The position numbers and the translations under genes are program-made. Under the pieces are notes generated by a model. It searched no databases. It saw only the letters and a list, made by a program, of their open reading frames with translations, and was not told the DNA's origin. A DNA stretch of 64,000 nt from the NCBI GenBank assembly GCA_900552565.1, contig USAK01000006.1, forward strand, positions 1 through 64,000, read 5' to 3'. Of the stretch, positions 51,624-60,393 are shown piece after piece (within the stretch, counting starts at the first letter, position 1; every line of letters begins with the position of its first letter). Origin of the DNA: an uncultured Selenomonas sp. Lineage in GTDB: Bacteria > Bacillota > Negativicutes > Selenomonadales > Selenomonadaceae.

Positions 51624-53960
51624 TTATGCTTTGGCACCCGTGGAATACATCGGGATCTTTTCCGGATTGTCTTTGATGGTCCAGACGCCGCACGGGCAGA
51701 CGCCGGCACAGATGCCGCAGCCGATGCAGCGGTCCGGATTGCTCGTGTACTCGATGGTACCATCTTCATGCTCAATGCGGTCGATGGCCTTCTCCGGGCA
51801 CGATTCAAGGCACATCTTGCAGTCGCGGCAGGTACCGCAGCTTACGCAGCGCTTGTAATCGCTGACCGGGTCGCCGAGTTCGCAGTGATGGCATTTCTCG
51901 AAATAAGCTTTCGAGAGGCGGTCAGCCGGGACCTGTTTTTTCTCTGGGAACGCCTTGTACTCCTTGCCCATGACGTACTGGTCGACGTACCAGGCTGCTT
52001 TGCGGCCGCTGCCGATGGCATCCGTCAGGCGGCCCGGTTTAATCGTATCGCCGGCCGTAAAGACGCCGTCCATGATAGACAGGTCCTTGTGCGGCACGAG
52101 CCAGCTCTTGCGGAAATACTCAATGCCCTCGTCTTCCGGCAGGAAGTCGAGCACCGGCTGCTCACCGATGGAAACAATGACCTGGTCTGCTTCAATGAAA
52201 CGGCCATCGTTGCCATAAACGCCCTCCGGCGTAATCTTGCTCGTGAAGAACGGCCAGACAATCTTGCCGCCGAGGCCTTCAAAGTAAGCAATTTCCTTGG
52301 CAAAGGCTGCTGGTTTCTGCACATCGACAGCGATGACGGATTCTGCGCCCATCTCATAAGCACCGCGGCAGGTATCCATACCGGAGTTGCCGGCACCGAT
52401 GACGACGACCTTCTTGCCCGTCTTCGGATGTTCGCCGCGATTGATGGCCTTGAGGTACTCGAGGCCCATCGTCAGGTACTCAACGCCTTCCCACGGGAAG
52501 AAACGCGACTTCGTACCGCCCGTAGCGACGACCACAGCATCGCTGGCTTCGCGGATTTTATCGAATTTCTCACGGTCGACCTTGCAGCCCTCGACGAATT
52601 TGACGCCGATGCTCTCGATGCGCTTGAGTTCGGATTCGAGGAGCTCGTGCGAGAGACGTCCGCGCGGGATGACCTGCTCGAGCTTGCCGCCGATATGGTC
52701 GGCATCATCATAGACCGTGACCTCATGGCCCTTGCGGGCGAGCTGCCAGGCCGTCGAGAGGCCGGCAACACCGCCGCCGATGATGCCGATTTTCTTGCCC
52801 GTATGCTCTTTCGGCGGCTCTACCTTCGTGAAGGCCGAGCTGTAGCCGAGGTCGCCAATCTGGATTGGCTCATCAATCGTGCCGCGCGTGCAGGCATCCA
52901 TGCAGGGGTTCGGGCAGACCGAACCGCAGACGGAGCCTGGGAACGGCGTGTAGTCGAGCTCGAGCTGGATAGCCTTGTCGAGCTCGCCGTTGCGGATATA
53001 TTTATAGCGCAGCTGCGTCGGGATGCCCGTCGGGCAGTTGAATTCGCATGGTGCTGCGTACTGTGCATTATCCCAGCTCGGTACGCGCAGACGGTAAAGA
53101 CCGTGCGAAATCGTGTTGTGAACCACGAAATCATCGTGGGCAACATCGGAGAAAATACCGCCCTTAACCCATTCGTGCAGGCGGAACGATTTGAGGTCCG
53201 GCGCTGGTTTCGGCTTGCGTTCCGCACGCGTCAGCGGACGCAGCTTATGCCATTCGCTCCAGTTCGTCAGCTCTTTCTCAAGTTCCGGACGTTCGATGTG
53301 AGCAAGGAAATCGCCCATGCCGCCGGCGAGGAAGGCAATATCATCGTCATTGAGGCTTTCGCAGACGATGTCTGCCGGATGCGTGCCAATCGGGCCGCGG
53401 ACATAGACGACACCGCCGACCATGCCGACGCAGGCACGTTCGCCGAGGACAGAGTCGAACTCAGCACTGTCATAGCCGCAGACAACAGCCTTGCCGCCGC
53501 CCATGAACTCAAACGAGAACGAGCCGACGTTCTTCAAAATCCAGAGTTCCGGTTCCTCATAGAGAGGGTCGTGCTTCATCAAAGAGCCCGTACGCGTACC
53601 GCCGCGGCCGCCGATGAAGATTTTGCCGCCCGAGGAGCAGTGGCCGGCCGTATCGCCGGCATCACCCTTAACGGTAATAATGCCGCCGGCGTTGAGCCAG
53701 CCGACATCGGCGGACGTCGATTCTTCAATGACGATTTCCGTATTCGGCAGGCACATCGAGCCCGTACGCTGACCAGCGTTCCAAACGTGGAAATGCAGCT
53801 TTTTGCCTTCCGGATGCCAGAGCGGACCGCCGATATCATGCTGACCGGAGGCCTTGATTTCAAAATCCGTCTCGCCCTGCTTGACGGCTTCGCCGATGGC
53901 CAGGAGCAGGTCCTGGGTGGACATACGTTCATGTCCTTTCATGGTATCTATCTTAAACAT
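51624..53960 (-). CDS. Glutamate synthase subunit: GXGXG domain fused to GltD-like FAD oxidoreductase and ferredoxin domains
   Basis: A 778-residue fusion. Residues 40-225 form the GltB C-terminal GXGXG beta-helix (GGIITVKGDAGDTAG, GGKIFIGGRGGTRTG, GGVVYVRG). Residues about 300-700 form the GltD-type oxidoreductase: N-terminal cysteines (C305, C309, C345, C349, C353, C357) for 4Fe-4S clusters, FAD site IGIIGGGVAGLSTAWQL near 391 and NAD(P)H site VVVIGAGNSGMDTCRG. Residues about 685-770 hold two further [4Fe-4S] motifs (CVSCGTCRDCKMCLESCP and CIGCGICAGVCPCG). Last gene of the operon; ATG with AGGAGGAGAG upstream. The reductant may be NAD(P)H or ferredoxin. Confidence 0.88.
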   Translation of the reverse strand: MFKIDTMKGHERMSTQDLLLAIGEAVKQGETDFEIKASGQHDIGGPLWHPEGKKLHFHVWNAGQRTGSMCLPNTEIVIEESTSADVGWLNAGGIITVKGDAGDTAGHCSSGGKIFIGGRGGTRTGSLMKHDPLYEEPELWILKNVGSFSFEFMGGGKAVVCGYDSAEFDSVLGERACVGMVGGVVYVRGPIGTHPADIVCESLNDDDIAFLAGGMGDFLAHIERPELEKELTNWSEWHKLRPLTRAERKPKPAPDLKSFRLHEWVKGGIFSDVAHDDFVVHNTISHGLYRLRVPSWDNAQYAAPCEFNCPTGIPTQLRYKYIRNGELDKAIQLELDYTPFPGSVCGSVCPNPCMDACTRGTIDEPIQIGDLGYSSAFTKVEPPKEHTGKKIGIIGGGVAGLSTAWQLARKGHEVTVYDDADHIGGKLEQVIPRGRLSHELLESELKRIESIGVKFVEGCKVDREKFDKIREASDAVVVATGGTKSRFFPWEGVEYLTMGLEYLKAINRGEHPKTGKKVVVIGAGNSGMDTCRGAYEMGAESVIAVDVQKPAAFAKEIAYFEGLGGKIVWPFFTSKITPEGVYGNDGRFIEADQVIVSIGEQPVLDFLPEDEGIEYFRKSWLVPHKDLSIMDGVFTAGDTIKPGRLTDAIGSGRKAAWYVDQYVMGKEYKAFPEKKQVPADRLSKAYFEKCHHCELGDPVSDYKRCVSCGTCRDCKMCLESCPEKAIDRIEHEDGTIEYTSNPDRCIGCGICAGVCPCGVWTIKDNPEKIPMYSTGAKA

Positions 53961-53978
53961 TAAGCTCTCCTCCTGCTA

Positions 53979-55610
53979 TCAGCAAACGTACTGGATGCCA
54001 AGTTTGTCTGCCACGGCCTTGTCCGTCGAGACGAGTGCGTCGCTGCGGCCGATTGGCAGCGAGCTGTTGCCGATTGGGGCCATGAGCTTCTTGAGCTCGG
54101 TATCGAATGCCAGTACATAATCGACGATTTTCTGAGCACCGCGGTCGATGTCGAGGCGCTTGACGAGGCGCGGGTCCTGCGAGCAGATGCCCATCGGGCA
54201 CTTGCCGGTATTGCAGGAATTGCAGCGGCCCTGCTCATTGCCGATGCAGCCGAGCAACTGGATGAGGATTTTGCCGACGAAAACGCCGTTCGCGCCGAGG
54301 CACATCATCTTGAAGGCATCAGCTGCCGCGTTGCCCGTCATGCCGATGCCGCCGCCGCCGTAAAGAGGAATCTGGCCCTGCAGGCCCTGCTTGACGGCTG
54401 CAAGATAGCAGTCGCGGATTTTCGAGACGACCGGATGGCCCGTGTGGTCGAGCGAAACCTCGTTGGCTGCGCCCGTGCCGCCCTGAATGCCGTCGATGAA
54501 GAAGCCGCCACAAATCTTATAAGGATCGCGCAGCAGATTGTTGTAAACGGAAACCGATGTAGCCGAAGCTGCGCACTTGATAGCAACCGGTACACGGAAG
54601 CCAAAAGCTGCGTTCATCGAAAGATGCATCTTCTGAACCGATTCCTCGATGGAATACAGGCCCTGATGGTTTGGCGGCGAAGCGAGCGTTGCCTTTGGTA
54701 CACCGCGGATAGCCTGAACATGCTCAGCGACTTTTGCCTCTGGCAGCAGACCGCCATCGCCCGGTTTTGCGCCCTGGCCAATCTTGATGAGGACGCCCGC
54801 CGGGTCCGTCTTCATATGCGGCATGGCCTTGATGATGCGGTTCCAGCCGAAATGACCCGAGGCAATCTGAATGATGAAGTATTTGAGATAATCCGATTCG
54901 AGGAGTTTTACCGGCATACCGCCTTCACCGGAGCTCATGCGTACCGGCAAACCGCATTTCTCATTGAGGTAGCCAACAGCGAGTGCTACAGCTTCCCAGG
55001 CGCGCGTCGACAGCGCACCGATGGACATATCGGAGAAAATCAGCGGATAAATCCAATGGACCGGCGGCGTGTGCTTCGTCTCAACGAGCCTGCCGTCTTT
55101 AATCGTGAACGGCAGTTCCTTTGCGGAAAGCACGCGGCCAAACGGTGAACGGATATCAAAGGTATGACGGGCAGCATCGAGCGACGGGTCCGTCATCTGC
55201 GAGATACGGCCGACGACAATGGAATCGAGCGTGCGCTGTGCATTGAGGTTCGTGCGGCCGCCGCGTTTAATCGGGCCATGGTCCTTCGACAGCAGCGTCT
55301 TTCTCGTATCCGGATTGCGCACCGGATGAATGGCATCGTTCGGGCAGACCTTTTCGCAGATACCGCAGCCGCGGCAGAAATCCGTGAGGCTCGCGACCTG
55401 CTTGATGACCGGACGTACTCTATGAATCTTCTTCGGCTCCGGTACCGGCTTTTCCGATACCGTCAGCGACTGGCCGCGGACTGCTACCTTGATGGCTTTG
55501 AAGGAGCAGGAAGCGACGCAGCTGCCGCACATCGTGCAGCGGTCGGGATGATATTCGATTATCCAGGGGAGATCGTTGACTCCCACATCTTGAGTCTTTA
55601 CTGCTTCCAT
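53979..55610 (-). CDS. Glutamate synthase FMN/synthase domain subunit
   Basis: A 543-residue central domain of GOGAT, which makes glutamate from 2-oxoglutarate and channelled ammonia on FMN. Two ferredoxin-like 4Fe-4S motifs (CTMCGSCVASC near residue 25; CRGCGICEKVCP near 82) precede the TIM barrel. FMN/2-oxoglutarate-site blocks are PVRMSSGEGGMP, IKIGQGAKPGDGGLLP, GGFFIDGIQGGTGAA and LYGGGGIGMTG; the cluster loop is CNSCNTGKCPMGIC. It overlaps the upstream amidotransferase gene by 13 nt. Confidence 0.9.
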   Translation of the reverse strand: MEAVKTQDVGVNDLPWIIEYHPDRCTMCGSCVASCSFKAIKVAVRGQSLTVSEKPVPEPKKIHRVRPVIKQVASLTDFCRGCGICEKVCPNDAIHPVRNPDTRKTLLSKDHGPIKRGGRTNLNAQRTLDSIVVGRISQMTDPSLDAARHTFDIRSPFGRVLSAKELPFTIKDGRLVETKHTPPVHWIYPLIFSDMSIGALSTRAWEAVALAVGYLNEKCGLPVRMSSGEGGMPVKLLESDYLKYFIIQIASGHFGWNRIIKAMPHMKTDPAGVLIKIGQGAKPGDGGLLPEAKVAEHVQAIRGVPKATLASPPNHQGLYSIEESVQKMHLSMNAAFGFRVPVAIKCAASATSVSVYNNLLRDPYKICGGFFIDGIQGGTGAANEVSLDHTGHPVVSKIRDCYLAAVKQGLQGQIPLYGGGGIGMTGNAAADAFKMMCLGANGVFVGKILIQLLGCIGNEQGRCNSCNTGKCPMGICSQDPRLVKRLDIDRGAQKIVDYVLAFDTELKKLMAPIGNSSLPIGRSDALVSTDKAVADKLGIQYVC

Positions 55611-56704
55611 CTCTGTACCTCCAGGTCGTTGTCGATGACAACGATTTCGCGTTCATTCGGGTAAATATCCTTCGTCTGGTCACGGTCCGGCATGATCTCA
55701 TTGAGGCCGCAGACCTCAGACGAAATCGCCACCATGTCATCCGTGCGTCCGACAACGACCGGACGCAGCTTTTTCGAGTCACAGCACGTGATCATCTTCT
55801 TGTCCGGCAGGACGCCGATGATCGTATTCGGGCCGTTGATTTCGAGGTTAGCCAGACTCTGGCGGATGGCAATGAGCACATCCTTGTCCGGACGTTTCTC
55901 GATTTCCTCAAACGGCAGCGGCGTAATGACGTGCTTATAGTACGTCAGCGGCCACTTGAGCTCATGGTGAACGTAATGAAGGGTATTGAGGAAGCACTGC
56001 GAGTCGGACTCAAAACCGATGTAGCCGCGGTGCAGGGATTTCTGGAATTCCTTATTCTTCGTGTAGAACGTGTTCTCGCCGTTCGCACAGAGTGTGTAGC
56101 CCTGCAGGAAGAACGGATGAGCCGCATAGCGGACGATGTCGTAGTTCGTGTTCTGACGGCATTGAGCCACGATGGATTTCGCGACGAGGCAGCCATTGTC
56201 ATCCCAGAGATGGAAGTACGTGGCGATATCGCGCGGGTCGCCGATTTCCTTGAGCGTCAGCACATCCGGCCAGAACGAATAAACAAAGCCGGCATTCTCT
56301 TTCTCGAGGATTTTGCGCAGGGCAAGGCGCGTATCGAGCAGCAGGTCTTCCTTCTGCTCTTTCGTCATATGCTCCGCATCTTCCGGATAATCGTAGTTGC
56401 GGAAGATGTAATATGGCATAGCCTGGATATCGAGGCCCGGACGTTTGTCCGGTACAGGAATCCACTCGGCCAGCTGTACAAAGTTGTGCGTATCCATGTA
56501 CTCTTCAACGAGCTGGGCACCACGCTGCGTGCAGGCGAGCGATAACAGCGGTTTATCCTTATAATTGGAAAAGATTCCGTAGAGGTCCTGCATGACCATT
56601 GCGAAACCAGAGTTATCATGACCTTCCTGCTGCGGAAGCATGAGATGCAGTGCCTTGGAGGGCTGAATGGGTACTTTGCTCTTGATTGAACCTATCCGAC
56701 ACAT
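55598..56704 (-). CDS. Glutamate synthase amidotransferase subunit (class II GATase)
   Basis: A 368-residue class II glutamine amidotransferase that releases ammonia from glutamine for the FMN subunit. The nucleophile Cys2 follows the start Met directly (MCRIGSIKSK), and GHDNSGFAMVMQD is the Ntn-type substrate block. In E. coli this is the N-terminal part of GltB; here it is a separate first gene. ATG is preceded by GAAGGAGAGACC. Confidence 0.9.
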   Translation of the reverse strand: MCRIGSIKSKVPIQPSKALHLMLPQQEGHDNSGFAMVMQDLYGIFSNYKDKPLLSLACTQRGAQLVEEYMDTHNFVQLAEWIPVPDKRPGLDIQAMPYYIFRNYDYPEDAEHMTKEQKEDLLLDTRLALRKILEKENAGFVYSFWPDVLTLKEIGDPRDIATYFHLWDDNGCLVAKSIVAQCRQNTNYDIVRYAAHPFFLQGYTLCANGENTFYTKNKEFQKSLHRGYIGFESDSQCFLNTLHYVHHELKWPLTYYKHVITPLPFEEIEKRPDKDVLIAIRQSLANLEINGPNTIIGVLPDKKMITCCDSKKLRPVVVGRTDDMVAISSEVCGLNEIMPDRDQTKDIYPNEREIVVIDNDLEVQRWKQ

Positions 56705-56766
56705 GGCGGTCTCTCCTTCTATCCTACCTACTTAATACACAAATGTATCCATGCAATGCATATAGC

Positions 56767-56776
56767 GTTACGTAAC
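56767..56776. promoter_or_regulatory. GTTACGTAAC palindrome in the glutamate synthase leader
   Basis: A perfect 10-bp palindrome just downstream of the -10. Another, ATGCA-A-TGCAT, lies at 56751-56761. Both could be regulator sites in the early transcribed region. Confidence 0.45.
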
Positions 56777-56780
56777 TTCT

Positions 56781-56809
56781 ATTATAAAAATGTATACTTG
56801 ACATGTCAA
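56781..56809 (-). promoter_or_regulatory. Glutamate synthase operon promoter
   Basis: TTGACA (56804-56809), 17-nt spacer, TATAAT (56781-56786), minus strand. The -35 is part of the perfect palindrome TTGACATGTCAA (56798-56809), and the spacer has TGTATACT (56791-56798). Confidence 0.85.
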
Positions 56810-56820
56810 CCATAACTTAA

Positions 56821-56832
56821 CATGTATACATG
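56821..56832. promoter_or_regulatory. Upstream palindrome CATGTATACATG
   Basis: A perfect 12-bp palindrome 11 bp upstream of the -35. Its TGTATACA core is the same as in the aspA promoter. Confidence 0.6.
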
Positions 56833-56892
56833 AATACCCTCATTCCGCCCTCTGCTTTTCGATTATTTTATCATACTACTCGTTGGTATAAC

Positions 56893-56937
56893 AAAAAATC
56901 CGTACAAACGATAACAATCACATTTGTACGGATTTTT
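56893..56937 (-). terminator. Terminator of the M23 peptidase gene
   Basis: AAAAATCCGTACAAA paired with TTTGTACGGATTTTT, flanked by A and T tracts; it can act in both directions. Confidence 0.85.
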
Positions 56938-56983
56938 ATTTTACATTTCTACTATTATATAGACGAAAGACGCGCCGTGTGCA

Positions 56984-58144
56984 TCAGAGATAGCTGATCG
57001 GGTTGACCGTCTGGCCGTTGATACGGACTTCATAGTGGACATGCGGGCCCGTCGAGAAGCCAGTGCTGCCCATGTAGGCAATAATCTGGCCGCGGCGTAC
57101 ATGCTGACCGACGCTAACGACGACCTGCATCGCATGGCCGTAGCGCGTCATGATGCCATTGCCATGGTCAATGTCGACCATGTTGCCATAGCCGCCGGAA
57201 TTCCAGCCGGCCGTGACGACCGTACCATCGGCCGTGGCGACGATTGGCGTGCCCATGTCGTTGGCAATATCAATGCCCGGATGGAAGTCCGAACCATTCC
57301 AGCGCAGGCCGTACGGCGAGCTGACCTCACCGCGGGCCGGCCAGCCCGTCGGCGTCGTGGTCGAAGCACCCGAACCGCCGATGAGCGACCCCGGCATAGA
57401 GCCCGCACTGCTCGGCAGGCCCATGGCCTCCTGCTGGTCCTTGAGCTCCTGCTGCAGGGCCAACAGCGATTCGCGGCGTTTCTGAATGTTCTTCTCAACG
57501 TTATCGAGCGTCTCGCTGACATTGTCGAGGCTCGGTGCCTGCGGATATGGGCCGCCCTGGCCGTCATGCTGGCCGCTGACAGAGCCGTCGCCGCTGCCGT
57601 CATCCTGCGTATCCTGTGCCGGCGAAGCCCCTGACATACGGCGCAGGTCGTTCTCGAGCTGCGTGAGCTGGTCAATCTCATCCTGCAGGGCGTTGGCTTT
57701 CTTCGAAAGCTGCAGCAGCTGTTCCTGCTGGATGTTATTGACCTGACGCAGTTCGCGGATTTCTGACGCGCCATTCTGATTGGCAAATGTGCTGTAGACC
57801 GAATAACTGAACGCACCGACAAAAAGCAGTGCTCCTGCAGCCACAGATGCCAGACCAAACTTGAGCATGCGCGCTGACAGGCGGACGCTCTTTGTGTCCC
57901 CATCATCATCGGGAATCAGCTTAATCGTATAAAACGTCTGCTTCTTCTTTTTCTTGGCTGTTTTCCCGTCTTTATCCTGCCCGTCTGGCACAGCCTGCTC
58001 CGGTGAAGACACCTTGTCCCCTTCCGCAGCATCTTCTGCGGGCTTTTCCTTGGGCAGCTGAACCGGCGGCATCACCGTCGTCTTATCCGTTACCTCTGCC
58101 TGCTCCGGCTCAGAAGATATCTTCTGTTCTTCATTCTTAGCCAA
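56984..58144 (-). CDS. M23-family murein endopeptidase, membrane anchored
   Basis: A 386-residue protein. After a charged cytoplasmic segment of about 90 residues comes one transmembrane helix (GLASVAAGALLFVGAFSYSVY), a coiled-coil region, a Gly/Ser/Asp-rich linker, and the C-terminal LytM domain. Zn ligands are His288 and Asp292 in HPGIDIAND and His370 in HVHYEV, with His368 also catalytic. Translation probably starts at TTG 58142-58144, since GGAGG lies eight nt upstream and no ATG fits. It cuts peptidoglycan peptides, possibly with division partners. It is next to DUF4446 and parAB, a common Firmicutes arrangement. Confidence 0.88.
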   Translation of the reverse strand: MAKNEEQKISSEPEQAEVTDKTTVMPPVQLPKEKPAEDAAEGDKVSSPEQAVPDGQDKDGKTAKKKKKQTFYTIKLIPDDDGDTKSVRLSARMLKFGLASVAAGALLFVGAFSYSVYSTFANQNGASEIRELRQVNNIQQEQLLQLSKKANALQDEIDQLTQLENDLRRMSGASPAQDTQDDGSGDGSVSGQHDGQGGPYPQAPSLDNVSETLDNVEKNIQKRRESLLALQQELKDQQEAMGLPSSAGSMPGSLIGGSGASTTTPTGWPARGEVSSPYGLRWNGSDFHPGIDIANDMGTPIVATADGTVVTAGWNSGGYGNMVDIDHGNGIMTRYGHAMQVVVSVGQHVRRGQIIAYMGSTGFSTGPHVHYEVRINGQTVNPISYL

Positions 58145-58193
58145 AAACGAAACCTCCAAACAATCGCATAATCCATCGCGTAATTCACGAAAC

Positions 58194-58232
58194 AAAAAAA
58201 TAATCCACGGAAATGATACGCTCCCTGGATTA
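58194..58232 (-). terminator. Terminator after the DUF4446 gene
   Basis: On the minus strand TAATCCA pairs with TGGATTA around an 18-nt loop, followed by seven T. Confidence 0.68.
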
Positions 58233-58318
58233 GAACTGCCTTTAAATACAATAATGCGATAAACCTACGCCTATTATAGCATATGGTTTACCGCAATTCA
58301 AAGCCTATTTCACAAAGA

Positions 58319-58831
58319 TTATGCCTGTGCCTTGCCCATGGCCTCATCGAGTGCCTGCTGCTCTTCCGGCATCAGCGTGTAGCTCGAATGGCCCTTCTCG
58401 ACCGGCTTGACATAGCTGCGCGAATCCTCACGGCCGAAGATGCTCGTAAGGATGACACCATCGTTATAGGAGTCGAGCAGAGCAACGGCATAGCTCAGGT
58501 CACTGCCCATATCGTCAAAAGCGCGGAAGCGCACGACGCCAACACGCGTGATGGCCAGTTTCAGCAGGTCATTGAGGCGTTCATTTTCCTGCTTGATGGC
58601 TGCATTATCATCCGAAACAGCCTGAATCTCATTGAGATGCCCCATGAGCATGCGCTCGAGGTTGACGCCGTCCGCGCCTGTCATCATCTTGCGGTAGCGC
58701 TTCTTCATGTAACTGACCTTAAGCGAAAGGTTGATGACCAAAGCCAGCAGAATAACGGCCAGCACGCCGAGAATCCCGACGATGACCACAATGTTGTTTA
58801 GGGCGAATTTAGTGATTTCCTGAATATCCAT
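58319..58831 (-). CDS. DUF4446 membrane protein
   Basis: A 170-residue protein with an N-terminal transmembrane helix (VVIVGILGVLAVILLALVINL, about residues 15-36), a predicted coiled coil, and the DUF4446 core (VVRFRAFDDMGSDLSYAVALLDSYNDGVILTSIFGREDSR). The family is often found beside parAB in Firmicutes. Its function is unknown. Here a TnpB gene separates it from parB. Confidence 0.88.
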   Translation of the reverse strand: MDIQEITKFALNNIVVIVGILGVLAVILLALVINLSLKVSYMKKRYRKMMTGADGVNLERMLMGHLNEIQAVSDDNAAIKQENERLNDLLKLAITRVGVVRFRAFDDMGSDLSYAVALLDSYNDGVILTSIFGREDSRSYVKPVEKGHSSYTLMPEEQQALDEAMGKAQA

Positions 58832-59044
58832 TGTCTATTGAATGCTGCTACTAAAAACATAGTCAAAAGTGCCTACATCTAGAAAAATTCCTTATTCATC
58901 GTGCATGTTTTTGCTCTGAAAGTTCAGCAGCTACTCACAAGTTCTAGTGCACGCCAAAGGCGTTGATGAATTCCAATCTGTTAATATAGGAAAATCATCT
59001 GTTCCCGACTAGCCATCGGTACATTTGTCATAATAACTTCTGTT
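58832..59044 (-). ncRNA. Region downstream of tnpB, possible omega RNA / right end
   Basis: 213 nt without a gene. In IS605-type elements the guide RNA (omega/reRNA) overlaps the end of tnpB and extends to the right end. The hairpin ACGCC-TTT-GGCGT near 58950 fits such a structured RNA. The exact ends are not defined. Confidence 0.35.
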
Positions 59045-60241
59045 TCAGATAATCTTATACTCTGTCGTATCTCGTAAATTGAGCGCTGCGTTAAAATCAC
59101 GATCTGCTGTATAACCGCAAACAGGGCAGCGATAGATTCTATCGCGAAGTTTCAACTCCCTATGAATATGTCCGCACGCATGACAGTGTTTTGAACTTGG
59201 AAAATAGCGGTTAACCACTCGTAATTCAATACCGATGATTTTCGCCTTACGCTTCAATTTTAGAACAAAAGTATAAAACCTTTCATCACGAATGGACTTT
59301 GCCAAATGACGATTCTTCATCAAGCCTTTAATATTAAGATCTTCTATGGCGATAAAGCGTGGCTTTTGCTTTACCAAGACATGAATGACCTGGTTCTCAT
59401 GATTCATGCGAATATTTTTCAGGCGCTGATAAAGTTTCTGTACCGATAATCTCTTTTTCTCTATGTTTGCAGAGGCAGCAGGGTTCCCACCTTTCTTTGT
59501 GTTACATTCATATTTTCGGCTTAGACGCCTCTGCTCTCTCCTAAGCCGCTTCTCAAGTCGTTTGACCTTTGAAGTCTTATTGATATTTTGAAACATCGCT
59601 CCTGTACTAACAAAAGCTAGTTTCTTTATCCCTAAATCAATGCCAATACCTTCTGTCTCAGAATGATGGCTGTTCTCGGCATCATTATGATAAGAGGACG
59701 TTTCCTGAATTTCTGCGGTAACCGACACATAAAACCTTCCAGCCTCATGGGAGACATAGCCATTCTTGATATGGACCCCTCGCGGCAAATAACCGAATTC
59801 TTTCAGTCTTACCTGTTTCAGTGTTGGAATCATCATCTTATGACGCCAAATCTTCCAAGCCCCAGAATTATTTCTGGGGAAATACAGCTTGACATCTTGA
59901 CGCGCTTTCTTTTTAAAGCGTGGAAAACTTGTCTTTCCTGCAAAAAAACGGTTAAACGCACTTTCTGCATTCATCAAGATTTTTTTACGTGCCTTAGCAC
60001 CACATTGATTCAGCCAAGGAAATTTCTTTTTCAGCTTATGATTAACATATTTATCGAAATCGTACGCTGAAACAAAATGGTTCTGATGTTCATCCCGTAT
60101 TCCGCGTTGGTACAGATGGTACAGCTTTCGATTATAGGCAATATAGGCATTGTATAGGAATCGACATATACCAATAGATTGTATAATCTTTTCCTTCTGG
60201 GACCTCGTTAGCTGAATTTCCGTTTTAAATGCCTTGAGCAA
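59045..60241 (-). CDS. tnpB: TnpB-family RNA-guided endonuclease (IS200/IS605-type)
   Basis: A TnpB of about 400 residues. RuvC motifs are GIGIDLGIKKLAF (Asp205 counted from the longest frame), FIAIEDLNIKGL (Glu303) and ADRDFNAALNL (Asp383/385); a zinc finger (CHAC...CPVC, Cys356, 359, 375, 378) lies between the last two. No TnpA gene is adjacent, so it cannot move by itself as seen. The start may be TTG at 60241 (LLKAFKTE), because GAGGAG lies nine nt before it; ATG at 60250 would abut the SD. Its coding sequence is more AT-rich than the neighbouring genes, as expected for acquired DNA. Confidence 0.9.
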   Translation of the reverse strand: MLKAFKTEIQLTRSQKEKIIQSIGICRFLYNAYIAYNRKLYHLYQRGIRDEHQNHFVSAYDFDKYVNHKLKKKFPWLNQCGAKARKKILMNAESAFNRFFAGKTSFPRFKKKARQDVKLYFPRNNSGAWKIWRHKMMIPTLKQVRLKEFGYLPRGVHIKNGYVSHEAGRFYVSVTAEIQETSSYHNDAENSHHSETEGIGIDLGIKKLAFVSTGAMFQNINKTSKVKRLEKRLRREQRRLSRKYECNTKKGGNPAASANIEKKRLSVQKLYQRLKNIRMNHENQVIHVLVKQKPRFIAIEDLNIKGLMKNRHLAKSIRDERFYTFVLKLKRKAKIIGIELRVVNRYFPSSKHCHACGHIHRELKLRDRIYRCPVCGYTADRDFNAALNLRDTTEYKII

Positions 60242-60368
60242 GTTCCTCATCTCCTCTTATCTGGTGGAGATTTCTTCACAAACGCTAAAAACGATAAGAG
60301 AGCTTAGAGATGCCTTCGTTTATGTATTTTACCATATGATTTCATTTTTTGTATATCAAAATGGCGAA

Positions 60369-60384
60369 TGTTTCACGTGAAACA
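60369..60384. other. parS centromere-like site 2
   Basis: TGTTTCACGTGAAACA, perfect palindrome, 10 nt from the parB stop codon on the tnpB side. Confidence 0.87.
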
Positions 60385-60393
60385 TTGCAATTA

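Noticed and set aside
51768..53963. A 731-residue open frame on the plus strand
   Set aside because: Fully antisense to the glutamate synthase subunit with no recognisable motifs.
58832..60300. A complete mobile IS200/IS605 element
   Set aside because: No tnpA and no defined ends were found; only the TnpB part is supported.
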